Shown in pieces: positions 1 through 7,882 of a stretch of DNA of 28,748 nt. The notes beneath the pieces were generated by a model that was not told the origin of the DNA, searched no databases, and worked only from the letters and a program-made list of their open reading frames with translations. Within the stretch, counting starts at the first letter, position 1. Every line of letters begins with the position of its first letter. The position numbers and the translations under genes were made by a program. The stretch covers positions 1-28,748 of the IMG/VR virus record IMGVR_UViG_3300029309_000250; one strand, written 5' to 3'. This stretch comes from a virus.

Positions 1-84
1 GATAGCGATGAGAATGGCGTGAGTGCAGGGCCAATCACACAGTCTGCTACCGTGACTGTTAACGGGTATTGGAGCATCGTATGA
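1..84 (+). CDS. C-terminal end of a virion/tail protein (partial)
   Basis: The frame is open from the left edge and closes at a TGA whose first two bases belong to the ATG of the next gene (ATGA overlap). The 27 visible residues end in ATVTVNGYWSIV, an alternating beta-strand-like pattern rich in Thr, Val and Gly. That fits the end of a tail or fibre protein, and the next genes on this strand are also fibre-like. Only the last 27 residues are visible, so the family cannot be named. Confidence 0.6.
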   Translation, partial: DSDENGVSAGPITQSATVTVNGYWSIV

Positions 85-455
85 CCAGTGTACTGAATGT
101 AGATACTATTGCGGCAAAGGATGGTACTAGTCCTGTTGGGTTGACGAAGCAGACTGCGGCAAAGGTATTTGAACGTCACAATGCGTCTCATTCTCTTAGC
201 AGTAGTTTTAACGTATCAAGTATTACAGATAATGGAACAGGTGACACAACGGTCACTTACTCAAATGCTTTAAGTGCGGCTACACAAGTAATTGGTGGAA
301 GTGCTGGTAACGAAGATGGAAATGAATGTGTCATACTGTCTAACTCAAGGGCGGCATCTACAACAACAACCCACAGATATGTGGTTGGGGATTCTGGTGG
401 AACGTATCGGGACAGAGCCGTTAATACTACTTTAGTACATGGAGACCTCGCATAA
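81..455 (+). CDS. Tail-fibre-like protein, tandem paralog 1
   Basis: A 124-aa protein and the first of three tandem paralogs. The shared layout is a short N-terminal strand (VLNVDTIAAKDG), a central SSITDNGTGDTTVTYSNAL motif and a C-terminus ending in GDLA. The central motif resembles beta-rich modules common beside marine phage tail fibres, so I read it as a small structural or receptor-binding accessory protein. I chose the ATG at 81, which overlaps the upstream stop, over an in-frame TTG at 69 because the two other paralogs begin in the same way (M-x-S-x-L-x-V). The final codons (GGA GAC, 441-446) also supply a GGAG ribosome-binding site for the next gene. No membrane segment or cysteine cluster is visible. 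The paralogy is clear; the function is inferred. Confidence 0.75.
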   Translation: MTSVLNVDTIAAKDGTSPVGLTKQTAAKVFERHNASHSLSSSFNVSSITDNGTGDTTVTYSNALSAATQVIGGSAGNEDGNECVILSNSRAASTTTTHRYVVGDSGGTYRDRAVNTTLVHGDLA

Positions 456-853
456 TGGCAAGCATACTTAAAGTAGATGACCTAAGAGGTAACACAGCGG
501 CTGGCAATATTACGATTACCAGCGAGGGTGGATCTGCTACAATGCAGTTGCAACAGGGGGTGGCGAAGCAATGGGCTAAAACAAATTCTGCTGGAACTTC
601 TATTGAAGACAGCAATAATACAAGCTCTTTGACAGATAATGGTGCAGGCGACCAAACTATTACCATGACTAATGCTATGAGCAATGCGCTGTATGCTGTG
701 AGCATAGCAAATCAGACTCAAAACAGTTGTGAGTTATTCTTGCGTTCTAGTGCAACCGCCACTACGACCACCGTATTTAGAACAGGCGCATACACAGATA
801 GTGCTTATTCTGACTGTCAAATTGGTTCTATGGCTCAAGGAGACCTAGCGTAA
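455..853 (+). CDS. Tail-fibre-like protein, tandem paralog 2
   Basis: A 132-aa protein starting MASILKVDDLRG, an N-terminus often found on marine phage fibre-associated proteins. It carries the paralog signature SSLTDNGAGDQTITMTNAM near residues 54-72 and ends in GDLA. The start overlaps the previous stop (TAATG). Its 3' end provides GGAGACC at 839-845, ten bases from the ATG of the third paralog. The copies have diverged well beyond their signature motifs, so the duplication is not recent. Likely role: beta-rich tail or fibre component. Which part of the virion carries it cannot be told from sequence. Confidence 0.75.
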   Translation: MASILKVDDLRGNTAAGNITITSEGGSATMQLQQGVAKQWAKTNSAGTSIEDSNNTSSLTDNGAGDQTITMTNAMSNALYAVSIANQTQNSCELFLRSSATATTTTVFRTGAYTDSAYSDCQIGSMAQGDLA

Positions 854-1224
854 TGGCAAGCGAACTGAGAGTAAACACCCTGAAGGATGCTAGTGGTAAC
901 AACAGTATTGCCACCAGTTTTGTTGCAGGGGGAAGTGCAAAGTCTTGGATAAACTTTAATGGAACAGGCACTATTGCGATAAGGGACAGTTTCAATGTGG
1001 GCAGTATAACTGACAATGGAACGGGGCAAACAGGTGTTTCTTTTACAAGTGCTTTTGTAAATGATAGCTATGCTGCTTCTGGAGCCTTTGGATGGGCTAA
1101 TAATGGAAACCAAGTTTATACCACACCTACATCTGCTACTGTAGGAAGAGCAAATACGCTTGAGGCAAATGCCTATGTTGACAGGTCTGTTGTTTTAGCG
1201 ATTTATCACGGAGACCTAGCATGA
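853..1224 (+). CDS. Tail-fibre-like protein, tandem paralog 3
   Basis: A 123-aa protein starting MASELRVNTLKD, with the family motif GSITDNGTGQTGVSFTSAF near residues 50-68 and a GDLA C-terminus. It starts in a TAATG overlap with paralog 2 and ends in an ATGA overlap with the next gene; GGAGACC at 1210-1216 serves as that gene's ribosome-binding site. The region between the signature and the C-terminus differs strongly from the other two copies. That would suit variable surface-exposed modules, but this is inference. Structural role probable, exact role unknown. Confidence 0.75.
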   Translation: MASELRVNTLKDASGNNSIATSFVAGGSAKSWINFNGTGTIAIRDSFNVGSITDNGTGQTGVSFTSAFVNDSYAASGAFGWANNGNQVYTTPTSATVGRANTLEANAYVDRSVVLAIYHGDLA

Positions 1225-2228
1225 GTAAAGCAGCAGAACTAGCCGCACTGATAGGTTCGCAAACAGCCCTGTCAAACAGAAATCTGATTATCAATGGTGC
1301 GATGCAAGTTGCTCAGAGGGGTACATCTAGCACAGGATTAGGCTCAAATACTTCCGCTAATTATGTACTAGATAGGTTTTTAACCGCTAGTAGTAGTGCT
1401 GGCAGATACACAATGTCTCAAAACACAGTAACAGATTTATCAGGATTTGCTAACTCTTTAAAATTAGCATGTACAACAGCAGATACCAGCATTGCGTCAA
1501 CCGAATACCTTCTTCTTCAACACAGATTTGAAGGACAAAACTTACAGCTATTGAAAAAAGGCACATCTGATGCTGAACCAGTTACCCTCTCTTTTTATGT
1601 AAAGGGAAATGCGGCAGCAACTTATACCGCTGAATTATATGATTACGATAATACAAGACAATTTAGTCAAAGGTTTAATGTAACAACTTCATGGAATCGT
1701 ATATCCTTAACATATGCAGGAGACACAACAGGTGCTTACAATGATGATGAGGGGCTTAGTTTGTTCTTTATAATATGGCTTCACGCTGGCTCAACTTATA
1801 CCAGCGGAACACAAAATACAGCATGGGGGGCGGCAGTAGATAGTCAACGTGCAAACTCAAGTGATACATCATTTTTTGATAGCACATCAAGAACTTTTGA
1901 AATTACTGGCATTCAGCTTGAAGTAGGAGAACAGGCCACACCATTTGAACATCGGTCTATTGGGGATGAGTTGCTTAGGTGTCAAAGGTATTTTACAAAA
2001 TGGACTAACGCAAGTGTTTATTACGGTACAAGATATTCTTCTGCTAATGGATTTGTGTTTTTAGATTGTCCAGTAAGAATGAGAGCATATCCAACAGTCA
2101 CAACTTCTACATCCCAAACGTCAACAGGATTAGATGTGGCTTCATATAATTCACAAGAAAGAGTTGGTGTTTATATGGCCTCTATAGTCCCATACATAGG
2201 GGTTACAACTGCAGATGCGGAGTTATAA
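1221..2228 (+). CDS. Tail fibre / carbohydrate-binding-like virion protein
   Basis: A 335-aa protein. After a short helix (AAELAALIGSQ) it has RNLIINGAMQVAQRGTS near residues 20-36 and a YVLDRF motif near 49. A long jelly-roll-like beta region follows, closing with ITGIQLEVGEQATPFEHRS near residues 230-247 and then LLRCQRYF. This order of motifs is widespread in marine phage tail-fibre or sugar-binding proteins, where the beta-sandwich is thought to contact the host surface. The C-terminal ~85 residues after QRYF are probably a separate tip module. It overlaps the previous gene by ATGA and the next gene starts directly after its stop. I am fairly sure of the family type, not of the receptor. 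Confidence 0.75.
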   Translation: MSKAAELAALIGSQTALSNRNLIINGAMQVAQRGTSSTGLGSNTSANYVLDRFLTASSSAGRYTMSQNTVTDLSGFANSLKLACTTADTSIASTEYLLLQHRFEGQNLQLLKKGTSDAEPVTLSFYVKGNAAATYTAELYDYDNTRQFSQRFNVTTSWNRISLTYAGDTTGAYNDDEGLSLFFIIWLHAGSTYTSGTQNTAWGAAVDSQRANSSDTSFFDSTSRTFEITGIQLEVGEQATPFEHRSIGDELLRCQRYFTKWTNASVYYGTRYSSANGFVFLDCPVRMRAYPTVTTSTSQTSTGLDVASYNSQERVGVYMASIVPYIGVTTADAEL

Positions 2229-2408
2229 ATGAAGATTACAGCAGCAAAATATGGAAAAGCAGAGTTAGAACCAGAACGTGGCAACACGAGGGTAATAGCT
2301 ACTATTGATAGTGTAGAAATGCAAGTTCCTATTGACCCAGACAACCGTCACTACGCGGCTATTCTTGAGTGGGTAGCTGAAGGTAACACTATTCAGGATG
2401 CAGACTGA
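2229..2408 (+). CDS. Small conserved fibre-associated protein
   Basis: A 59-aa ORF that fills the gap between the fibre gene and the repeat protein exactly. Its ATG follows the upstream TAA directly and its TGA shares one base with the next ATG (TGATG). It reads MKITAAKYGKAELE, then IATIDSVEMQVPIDPDNRHYAAI, and ends GNTIQDAD; small proteins with a V-P-x-D-P-x-N-R-x-Y core are common next to marine phage fibre genes. No function is established that I know of; a role in fibre assembly is possible. Compact, acidic and cytosolic, with no signal peptide. Confidence 0.8.
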   Translation: MKITAAKYGKAELEPERGNTRVIATIDSVEMQVPIDPDNRHYAAILEWVAEGNTIQDAD

Positions 2409-3124
2409 TGTTTGGCTCTTATGCGATAGCTGAAAACAGTATCGCTACCGATGGCATTTTGCTATTTGGGACTGAGACCGTTGATGCAAACTTTACGCAA
2501 ACAACCGCCGCTAATGCTACCTTTTCAGGGGCGTTAGAGTTAGAAGCGTTGTTTGTAAAGATATCTGCTGCTGCTGGAACTCTTGTAGCTGAAGTAGATT
2601 TATCAAGTAACTTTACGCAGACTACAACTCAACAACTCATAGCTGTAGGCGTTGCGGAAGTAGATGCTAACTTTACACAAGATACCGCGCCAAACTTTAC
2701 AGCCTCTGGTGTCGCAAGTGTTGATGCAAACTTTACGCAGACTACAACTCAACAACTCATAGCCGTAGGCACTGCCAGTGTTGACGCTAACTTTACGCAA
2801 ACCACCACTCAACAATTAATTGCGTCAGGGATTGCAGAACTGGATGCAAACTTCACGCAAACATCAATAGGTGGTTTATTACTTGATGGAGCGGTGTCTT
2901 TAGACTCTCAGTTTGACTTGTCTGCTTTGGGAGGGTTTTTGTTAACTGCTTCACAAACAATGGACAGTCTGTTTATTATAACAGCAAACGGTGATATACT
3001 TTGGGTACAGGTGGATGCAGGCGCAACAACTGAAAACTGGACACCCATAACGCACACAGGCGATAGTTGGACAAACATTAACGCAGGATCGTCCGCAGAA
3101 ACATGGACAAATAAGGTGGCATAA
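2408..3124 (+). CDS. Repeat-containing putative tail/fibre protein
   Basis: A 238-aa protein built mostly of ~20-residue repeats (residues 25-184) with consensus (V/L)DANFTQTTTQQLIAxGxA, eight units of 18-22 residues. The last two units are degenerate (LDSQFDLSALGGFLL and so on). The C-terminal ~40 residues contain a short W-rich pair, ENWTPITHTGDSWTNINAG and SAETWTNKVA. Regular Val/Phe/Leu spacing suggests a stacked beta structure such as a solenoid or fibre shaft, consistent with its place among fibre genes. It has no cysteines. The following gene starts directly after its stop. Probably a structural protein; not matched to a named family. Confidence 0.7.
   Translation: MFGSYAIAENSIATDGILLFGTETVDANFTQTTAANATFSGALELEALFVKISAAAGTLVAEVDLSSNFTQTTTQQLIAVGVAEVDANFTQDTAPNFTASGVASVDANFTQTTTQQLIAVGTASVDANFTQTTTQQLIASGIAELDANFTQTSIGGLLLDGAVSLDSQFDLSALGGFLLTASQTMDSLFIITANGDILWVQVDAGATTENWTPITHTGDSWTNINAGSSAETWTNKVA
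2480..2959 (+). repeat. In-gene tandem repeat array (~60-bp units)
   Basis: About eight units of ~60 bp encode the 20-residue repeat of the surrounding gene. Two stretches, 2609-2643 and 2729-2763, are identical over 35 bases at exactly 120-bp spacing, which points to a recent duplication of a two-unit block. Other units have drifted mainly at third codon positions. Confidence 0.85.
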
Positions 3125-3916
3125 ATGGCAAGCACGTTTACAACAAACTCAGGCATCGAAAAGCCAGGATCTGGTGAACAGGCTGGAGCCTGGGGCACAA
3201 CGGTCAATACAAACTTTGACATCATAGACCGCGTGTTAAACGGTGTTAACACTCTTACTTTAACAGGTACAACCACAACATTAACTACAACGGATGGTCA
3301 GCTTTCTGACGGGCATTACAAAGTTTTAGTGTTATCTGGTTCGCCATCAGGAACAAACACGGTCACTATTACCCCTAACGACCAGTCAAAGCTGTACCTT
3401 GTAAACAATACCACCTCACAGTCTGTTGTGTTTACTCAAGGCTCTGGCGGTAATGTAACCATTTTAGCAGGGGCTTCTGCTTGGATATACGGTGATGGAG
3501 CAGGCTCCGGCGCACAAGTTCGTGTACTGCCTTCTGATGTTGTTGGGGACACGACTCCCCAACTTGGAGGAAATTTGGACGTTAATGGAAATTCGATTGT
3601 CTCTACCAGCAACGCTAATATTAACATTACACCTAACGGCACAGGCACAGTTGCTATATCTAAACTGCAAGCAGCAAGCCTAAACTATCCTACGGCTGAC
3701 GGCACGAATGGTCAGTATCTGCAAACAAATGGCTCAGGTACTCTAAGTTTTTCTACTGTGCCGATCAGCGGCAGTACATTTACATTAGGTAGTTGGACTA
3801 TAAGTGTGGTCAGTAACGAACTGGTGTTTAGTTACAACGGCACAGGCTACGCTAAAATAAAAACTACAGGCGAAATAGTCTCTGCGGATGACATTACAGC
3901 TTCGGGAACAATCTAA
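3125..3916 (+). CDS. Tail fibre protein
   Basis: A 263-aa protein. The N-terminus STFTTNSGIEKPGSGEQ, then GAWGTTVNTNFDIIDR, is a familiar start of marine phage fibre proteins. A beta-rich middle is followed by TTPQLGGNLDVNGNSIVS and INITPNGTGTVAIS (about residues 142-180), another recurrent fibre motif. The C-terminal ~60 residues (GSTFTLGSWTISVVSNELVFSYNGTGYAKI) look like a short beta tip. The ATG follows the upstream TAA directly, and the downstream gene also starts directly after this stop. Predicted to lie in the virion tail or fibre; receptor unknown. Confidence 0.75.
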   Translation: MASTFTTNSGIEKPGSGEQAGAWGTTVNTNFDIIDRVLNGVNTLTLTGTTTTLTTTDGQLSDGHYKVLVLSGSPSGTNTVTITPNDQSKLYLVNNTTSQSVVFTQGSGGNVTILAGASAWIYGDGAGSGAQVRVLPSDVVGDTTPQLGGNLDVNGNSIVSTSNANINITPNGTGTVAISKLQAASLNYPTADGTNGQYLQTNGSGTLSFSTVPISGSTFTLGSWTISVVSNELVFSYNGTGYAKIKTTGEIVSADDITASGTI

Positions 3917-4651
3917 ATGGCTCTTCCAGATTCTGGTGCAATTAAGTTAAGCGAAATAGCTTCACAGTATGGTGGCTCTGCTCCACACAGCTTGAAGGAC
4001 TACTATCGCAATGGCACTGAGGGCGTTCCTGACACAGCATCCACCCAAAGCATACCAGAATCTGGTGAGATTGGGCTAAAGGACTTTTACGGTAGTGCTG
4101 AAACCAACAACAGAGACATAAGAGTTTGGATGTCTTATTTGTTTTCTCCAATTGATACTTATGGATTTGGAGTTACCTCACAAAGCAGCACCGCCGCCCC
4201 CGGAATCATTTCTAATGGTGCAAATGCTGAGGCTTGGCAACCTGTGTTTCGTGCGGGGCAAGGCTATATAACCAGTGCAAGTATTACAATTTCGCAGAAT
4301 GAAAATGTAACCGCATATAACAATAATGTCGTTTTATACGGTGGTACAAGTAGCAGTGCGGTAACTAATGTGGTAGCAGCGTGGAACGCTGGGTATAACG
4401 GAAGCACTGGTGGGGCAAGAGGATACAGTATTTCTTGGAACGCTGATGGAACTATAAATTCTCTCACTAATACATCTAACACGTATAATTATACGATTAT
4501 TACATTAGCCACAAATAATGTGGCTGCTGCAAATTCAGCTGGTTATAAGTGGTTTGGTTTTTATGCAAAGAACCCTCCTAGCTTTGGTAAAGGTGCGCGA
4601 GTTTTGGGCGGAACTTTTTATAGTGCATCATCTGTGCCGCAACCTACATAG
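3917..4651 (+). CDS. Fibre/tail structural protein with PxSGxIxL repeats
   Basis: A 244-aa protein. The N-terminal 60 residues hold two versions of one short module: LPDSGAIKLSEIASQYGG and PHSLKDYYR, then IPESGEIGLKDFYGSA. This module is widespread in marine phage structural proteins. The remaining ~180 residues are beta-rich, with many Asn, Ser and Thr and few charges, and end in GGTFYSASSVPQPT, as expected for a surface-exposed domain. It is the last gene of the fibre block, 8 bases before the stabilization protein gene. Structural assignment is by motif and context only. Confidence 0.7.
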   Translation: MALPDSGAIKLSEIASQYGGSAPHSLKDYYRNGTEGVPDTASTQSIPESGEIGLKDFYGSAETNNRDIRVWMSYLFSPIDTYGFGVTSQSSTAAPGIISNGANAEAWQPVFRAGQGYITSASITISQNENVTAYNNNVVLYGGTSSSAVTNVVAAWNAGYNGSTGGARGYSISWNADGTINSLTNTSNTYNYTIITLATNNVAAANSAGYKWFGFYAKNPPSFGKGARVLGGTFYSASSVPQPT

Positions 4652-4659
4652 GGTGATAC

Positions 4660-6801
4660 ATGCCGTTAACAAAATTACAATTTAAACCAGGCATTAATAG
4701 AGAAATCACTTCGTATTCCAATGAAGGTGGCTGGCGTGATTGTGACAAAATTAGATTTCGTTTTGGCTACCCAGAAAAAATAGGCGGTTGGCAAAAGTTT
4801 ACCGAAGAAACCTATGATGGGTCTGTTCGCGCTTTGCATAATTGGATAGCTCTTGATGGTTCTGATTTTTTGGGGCTGGGTTCTCATTTAAAGTATTATA
4901 TTGAAGAAGGTCAGACGCTTAATAATATAACTCCAATTCGTTCTACAACGTCAGCAGGGGATGTTACTTTTGCAGCAACAAATGGCTCTGCTACTATCAC
5001 TGTCACAGACACAGGTCACGGTGCCTTTCAGTTTGACTTTGTTACCTTTTCTGGAGCAGCAAGCCTTGGCGGCGTAATCACCGCTACTGTTCTTAATCAA
5101 GAGTATCAAGTATCGAGAGTTGTTGATGCAAACACCTATGAGATTACAAGCGCGGTAGCAGCTAACTCTTCGGATTCTGGTAACGGCGGTTCAAGCACCG
5201 TGGGTACATATCAAATAAACGTGGGCCTTGATACTTCTGTTGGTGGCACAGGTTGGGGTGCGGGTCTGTACTATGGTGTAACCAACGGTGCGTTGCAAAC
5301 AACAGTGAATGAAGGCGGCACACTAACTGCTGGAGACACAACAATTACTGTTGCAAGCACTACAGGTATTGTAGCAAGTGATGTTGTTTTGATTGGCACA
5401 GAGCTTATCCTAGTTGGTGGCGTTTCAAGCAACGACCTGACAAGCTGCACTAGAGGTCATTCAGGTACAACTGCCGCATCACATGCTGATGGATCTGTTG
5501 TAAGACTAGCACTAGGTAATGCTAGTTCATCGGACGATTTTTCTGGCTGGGGCGATGCAGCATCTGGTGGTCTAACAACCACAACACAGATACGTTTGTG
5601 GTCACACGACAACTTTGGTGAAGACCTGCTTATCAACCCACGCGATGATGAGATTTACTACTGGGATAGAACTAATAACGTAACAACCAGAGCGGTAAAA
5701 CTTAATACGATTACTGGCACCAAAAGAAGCGTACCAACAAAAGCAAAACAGGTTCTTGTTTCTGACCGTGACCGACACGTTATTGCCTTTGGGGCGGATG
5801 GGTTGAACAGCAGTTCATCAGCAACGGACGGTAACGGTATACAAGACCCTTTGCTTATACGTTTTTCTGACCAAGAAAACCCTACTGAATGGTTTCCTAC
5901 ATCAACCAACACAGCGGGTGACTTGCGCTTGGGAGCAGGCTCAACCTTTGTACAGGCTGTAGAAACAAAGCGTGAGATACTTGTGTGGACAGACACTGCC
6001 CTAACTTCCATGCGTTTTATTGGTCCGCCATTTACTTTTGGCCTACAACAATTGTCTAGTAACACAACAATTATGAGTCCAAACGCTGCCGTAGCAACAG
6101 AAGACTTTGTGTTCTGGATGGGCATTGATACGTTCTATGTCTACGCTGGTCAAACACAAACACTGCCTTGCACCGTTAAAGACAAAGTGTTTTTAGATTT
6201 TAATCTTACACAAAAAGATAAGGTGGTTGCAGGTATCAACTCTGAGTTTAGTGAAGTAACGTGGTTCTATCCGTCCGCTAGTTCTAGTGACAACGACCGT
6301 TATGTTACATACAACTACAGTGAAAAGGTATGGTACTTTGGTACGCTTGAAAGAACTGCATGGTTGGACCGTGGAACTCGGAACTTTCCTATAGCTACTG
6401 GAAGCAGCATCATATACAACCACGAAATAGGGTTTGATGATGACGGGTCATCTATGGATTCGTTTATTGAATCTGCCTCTATAGACATTGGCGATGGGGA
6501 CAGGTTCACATATTTGCGAAAGGTTATACCCGATTTGACCTTTGATGGGTCAACAAACCTAGCCTCTCCACAAGCCACGTTTACCGTCAAAGCCCGTAAT
6601 AATCCAGGCGCAGACTTCAACAACACACAAGCTGGCACTTCAACAAGGACGCAATCAACACCTGTTGAAACCTACACAGAACAACTAGATTTAAGAGTTC
6701 GTGGACGTTCCTTTGCACTTCGTGTAGAATCAAATGCATTAGGGTCTAAATGGAAGTTAGGTAGTCCTCGCGTAGACATAAGACAGGATGGTAGAAGATA
6801 A
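4660..6801 (+). CDS. Packaged-DNA stabilization / tail protein (P22 gp10-like)
   Basis: A 713-aa protein whose start, TKLQFKPGINREITSYSNEG then GWRDCDKIRFRFGYPEKIGGW, is typical of the phage stabilisation protein family (P22 gp10 type). That family closes the portal and keeps packaged DNA in the head. Residues ~95-285 look like inserted beta domains, including ITVASTTGIVASDVVLIGTE and a TRGHSGTTAASHADGS segment. After that the core resumes with motifs such as LLIRFSDQENPTEWFPT, consistent with the beta-propeller-like body of this family. A ribosome-binding site (AGGGTGA) lies just before the ATG, and the stop overlaps the next start (TAATG). It is longer than P22 gp10 (about 470 aa) because of the inserts. 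Family assignment is good by N-terminal pattern, without a profile search. Confidence 0.75.
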   Translation: MPLTKLQFKPGINREITSYSNEGGWRDCDKIRFRFGYPEKIGGWQKFTEETYDGSVRALHNWIALDGSDFLGLGSHLKYYIEEGQTLNNITPIRSTTSAGDVTFAATNGSATITVTDTGHGAFQFDFVTFSGAASLGGVITATVLNQEYQVSRVVDANTYEITSAVAANSSDSGNGGSSTVGTYQINVGLDTSVGGTGWGAGLYYGVTNGALQTTVNEGGTLTAGDTTITVASTTGIVASDVVLIGTELILVGGVSSNDLTSCTRGHSGTTAASHADGSVVRLALGNASSSDDFSGWGDAASGGLTTTTQIRLWSHDNFGEDLLINPRDDEIYYWDRTNNVTTRAVKLNTITGTKRSVPTKAKQVLVSDRDRHVIAFGADGLNSSSSATDGNGIQDPLLIRFSDQENPTEWFPTSTNTAGDLRLGAGSTFVQAVETKREILVWTDTALTSMRFIGPPFTFGLQQLSSNTTIMSPNAAVATEDFVFWMGIDTFYVYAGQTQTLPCTVKDKVFLDFNLTQKDKVVAGINSEFSEVTWFYPSASSSDNDRYVTYNYSEKVWYFGTLERTAWLDRGTRNFPIATGSSIIYNHEIGFDDDGSSMDSFIESASIDIGDGDRFTYLRKVIPDLTFDGSTNLASPQATFTVKARNNPGADFNNTQAGTSTRTQSTPVETYTEQLDLRVRGRSFALRVESNALGSKWKLGSPRVDIRQDGRR

Positions 6802-7031
6802 TGTCGAGTAATCAGGTTGCACCACCAAGACTCCCAGAACCGCCGATAGAGTACACACAGCAGTATATGGCGGATCTTGTACGTTCATTGCAGGTTTTTA
6901 TTGAGCAGGAGCGTAATCCGGGTGAGATGCGAGGGACTAAACTAACGCTGACGGACCTACCTACTTCAGCGACGGGCCTTGAAACTGGGTCTTTGTTTAA
7001 TGACAGTGGTGTTGTAAAGGTCGTGACGTAA
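6801..7031 (+). CDS. Small conserved virion-module protein
   Basis: A 76-aa protein beginning SSNQVAPPRLPEPPIEYTQQ and continuing with YMADLVRSLQVFIEQ, then NPGEMRG and LTLTDLPTSATGLE. Proteins with the pattern LPEPP-x-EY-x-QQYM followed by LPTS-x-x-GLE are frequent in marine phages directly after the stabilization gene. No function is known to me. A helical N-terminal half and a short C-terminal strand region suggest a small head-tail or tail adaptor, but this is inference. One-base overlaps at both ends suggest translational coupling. Confidence 0.75.
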   Translation: MSSNQVAPPRLPEPPIEYTQQYMADLVRSLQVFIEQERNPGEMRGTKLTLTDLPTSATGLETGSLFNDSGVVKVVT

Positions 7032-7882
7032 TGGGTTTATTTAAGTCATTCAAAAAAATGCTTGCTCCTATTGGTGGGGCTGTTGGGTTTGCTCTTGGTG
7101 GCCCAATGGGCGCGGCCCTCGGCTCTGGGATTGGTTCTCTTGCTGGTGGTGGAGATATTGAAGACGCTTTGCTTGCTGGTGCTGTGGGTTTTGCTGGTGG
7201 TTCACTTGCTAAAAGTGCAGGCTTTGACTTGGGGTCCGGCAGTGGCATAGGTAGGTTGCTTCCAAGTTATAAAGGCACGTCTATGCTTGGCATGGGTGCA
7301 CCTTCCTTGCCCGTAGGCAGTAGAGGAAGTGGAGAGTTTCTTCGCACTGGTCTCAAATCTTCCGTGTCTCCAGAGAAAAAAGGCATCTTCTCATTGTTTG
7401 ACGACATGAGCATGGGCACAAAACTTGGTCTGGGTGCTGGTGCACTGGCACTTGCTGGTGGGCTGTTTGGTGAAGAAGAGGAAGAAAAGGGCGGTTCTGG
7501 TATGCCTGACACAAGACCGGGCGAAGTTAAGGGTACACTTGTAGGCAGGTCTGGAAAAAGGTATGATATGGATGACCCTACGGACATGAAACAATATGCA
7601 GATGAACTTAGAGAACTTCAGGACCCAGGGTACAACTATTATAATGACCCGTATCGTCCCGTTCGTCGTTCTTCTGGGTATGCTGATGGTGGGGATGTAC
7701 ATGCAGGCGGCGGTGAGGTTGATGGACCGGGTACAGGAACATCGGATTCTGTGCCAGCAAGGCTCTCCGACGGTGAGTTTGTTTTGACAGCTAAGGCTGT
7801 TAGAGGTGCAGGCGGCGGTGACAGAGATACTGGTGCCGCACGTTTATATGATATGATGTCAGAACTAGAGGCGACAGGCTAA
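7031..7882 (+). CDS. Glycine-rich putative virion/ejection protein
   Basis: A 283-aa protein. Residues ~12-70 are a Gly/Ala-rich hydrophobic stretch (GGAVGFALGGPMGAALGSGIG and further) that could insert in a membrane or pack as glycine-zipper helices. A second hydrophobic segment near residues 131-147 (LGLGAGALALAGGLFG) is followed by an EEEEE run. The C-terminus has YADGGDVHAGGGEVDGPG and a SDSVPARLSDGEFVLTAKAV motif that recurs in phage virion proteins. Glycine-zipper virion proteins often take part in forming the DNA-ejection channel, and its place just before two large internal-type proteins fits that. The function is inferred. Confidence 0.65.
   Translation: MGLFKSFKKMLAPIGGAVGFALGGPMGAALGSGIGSLAGGGDIEDALLAGAVGFAGGSLAKSAGFDLGSGSGIGRLLPSYKGTSMLGMGAPSLPVGSRGSGEFLRTGLKSSVSPEKKGIFSLFDDMSMGTKLGLGAGALALAGGLFGEEEEEKGGSGMPDTRPGEVKGTLVGRSGKRYDMDDPTDMKQYADELRELQDPGYNYYNDPYRPVRRSSGYADGGDVHAGGGEVDGPGTGTSDSVPARLSDGEFVLTAKAVRGAGGGDRDTGAARLYDMMSELEATG

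Noticed and set aside
69-80. In-frame TTG start giving a 4-residue longer first paralog
   Set aside because: The ATG at 81 overlaps the upstream stop and matches the start of the other paralogs.
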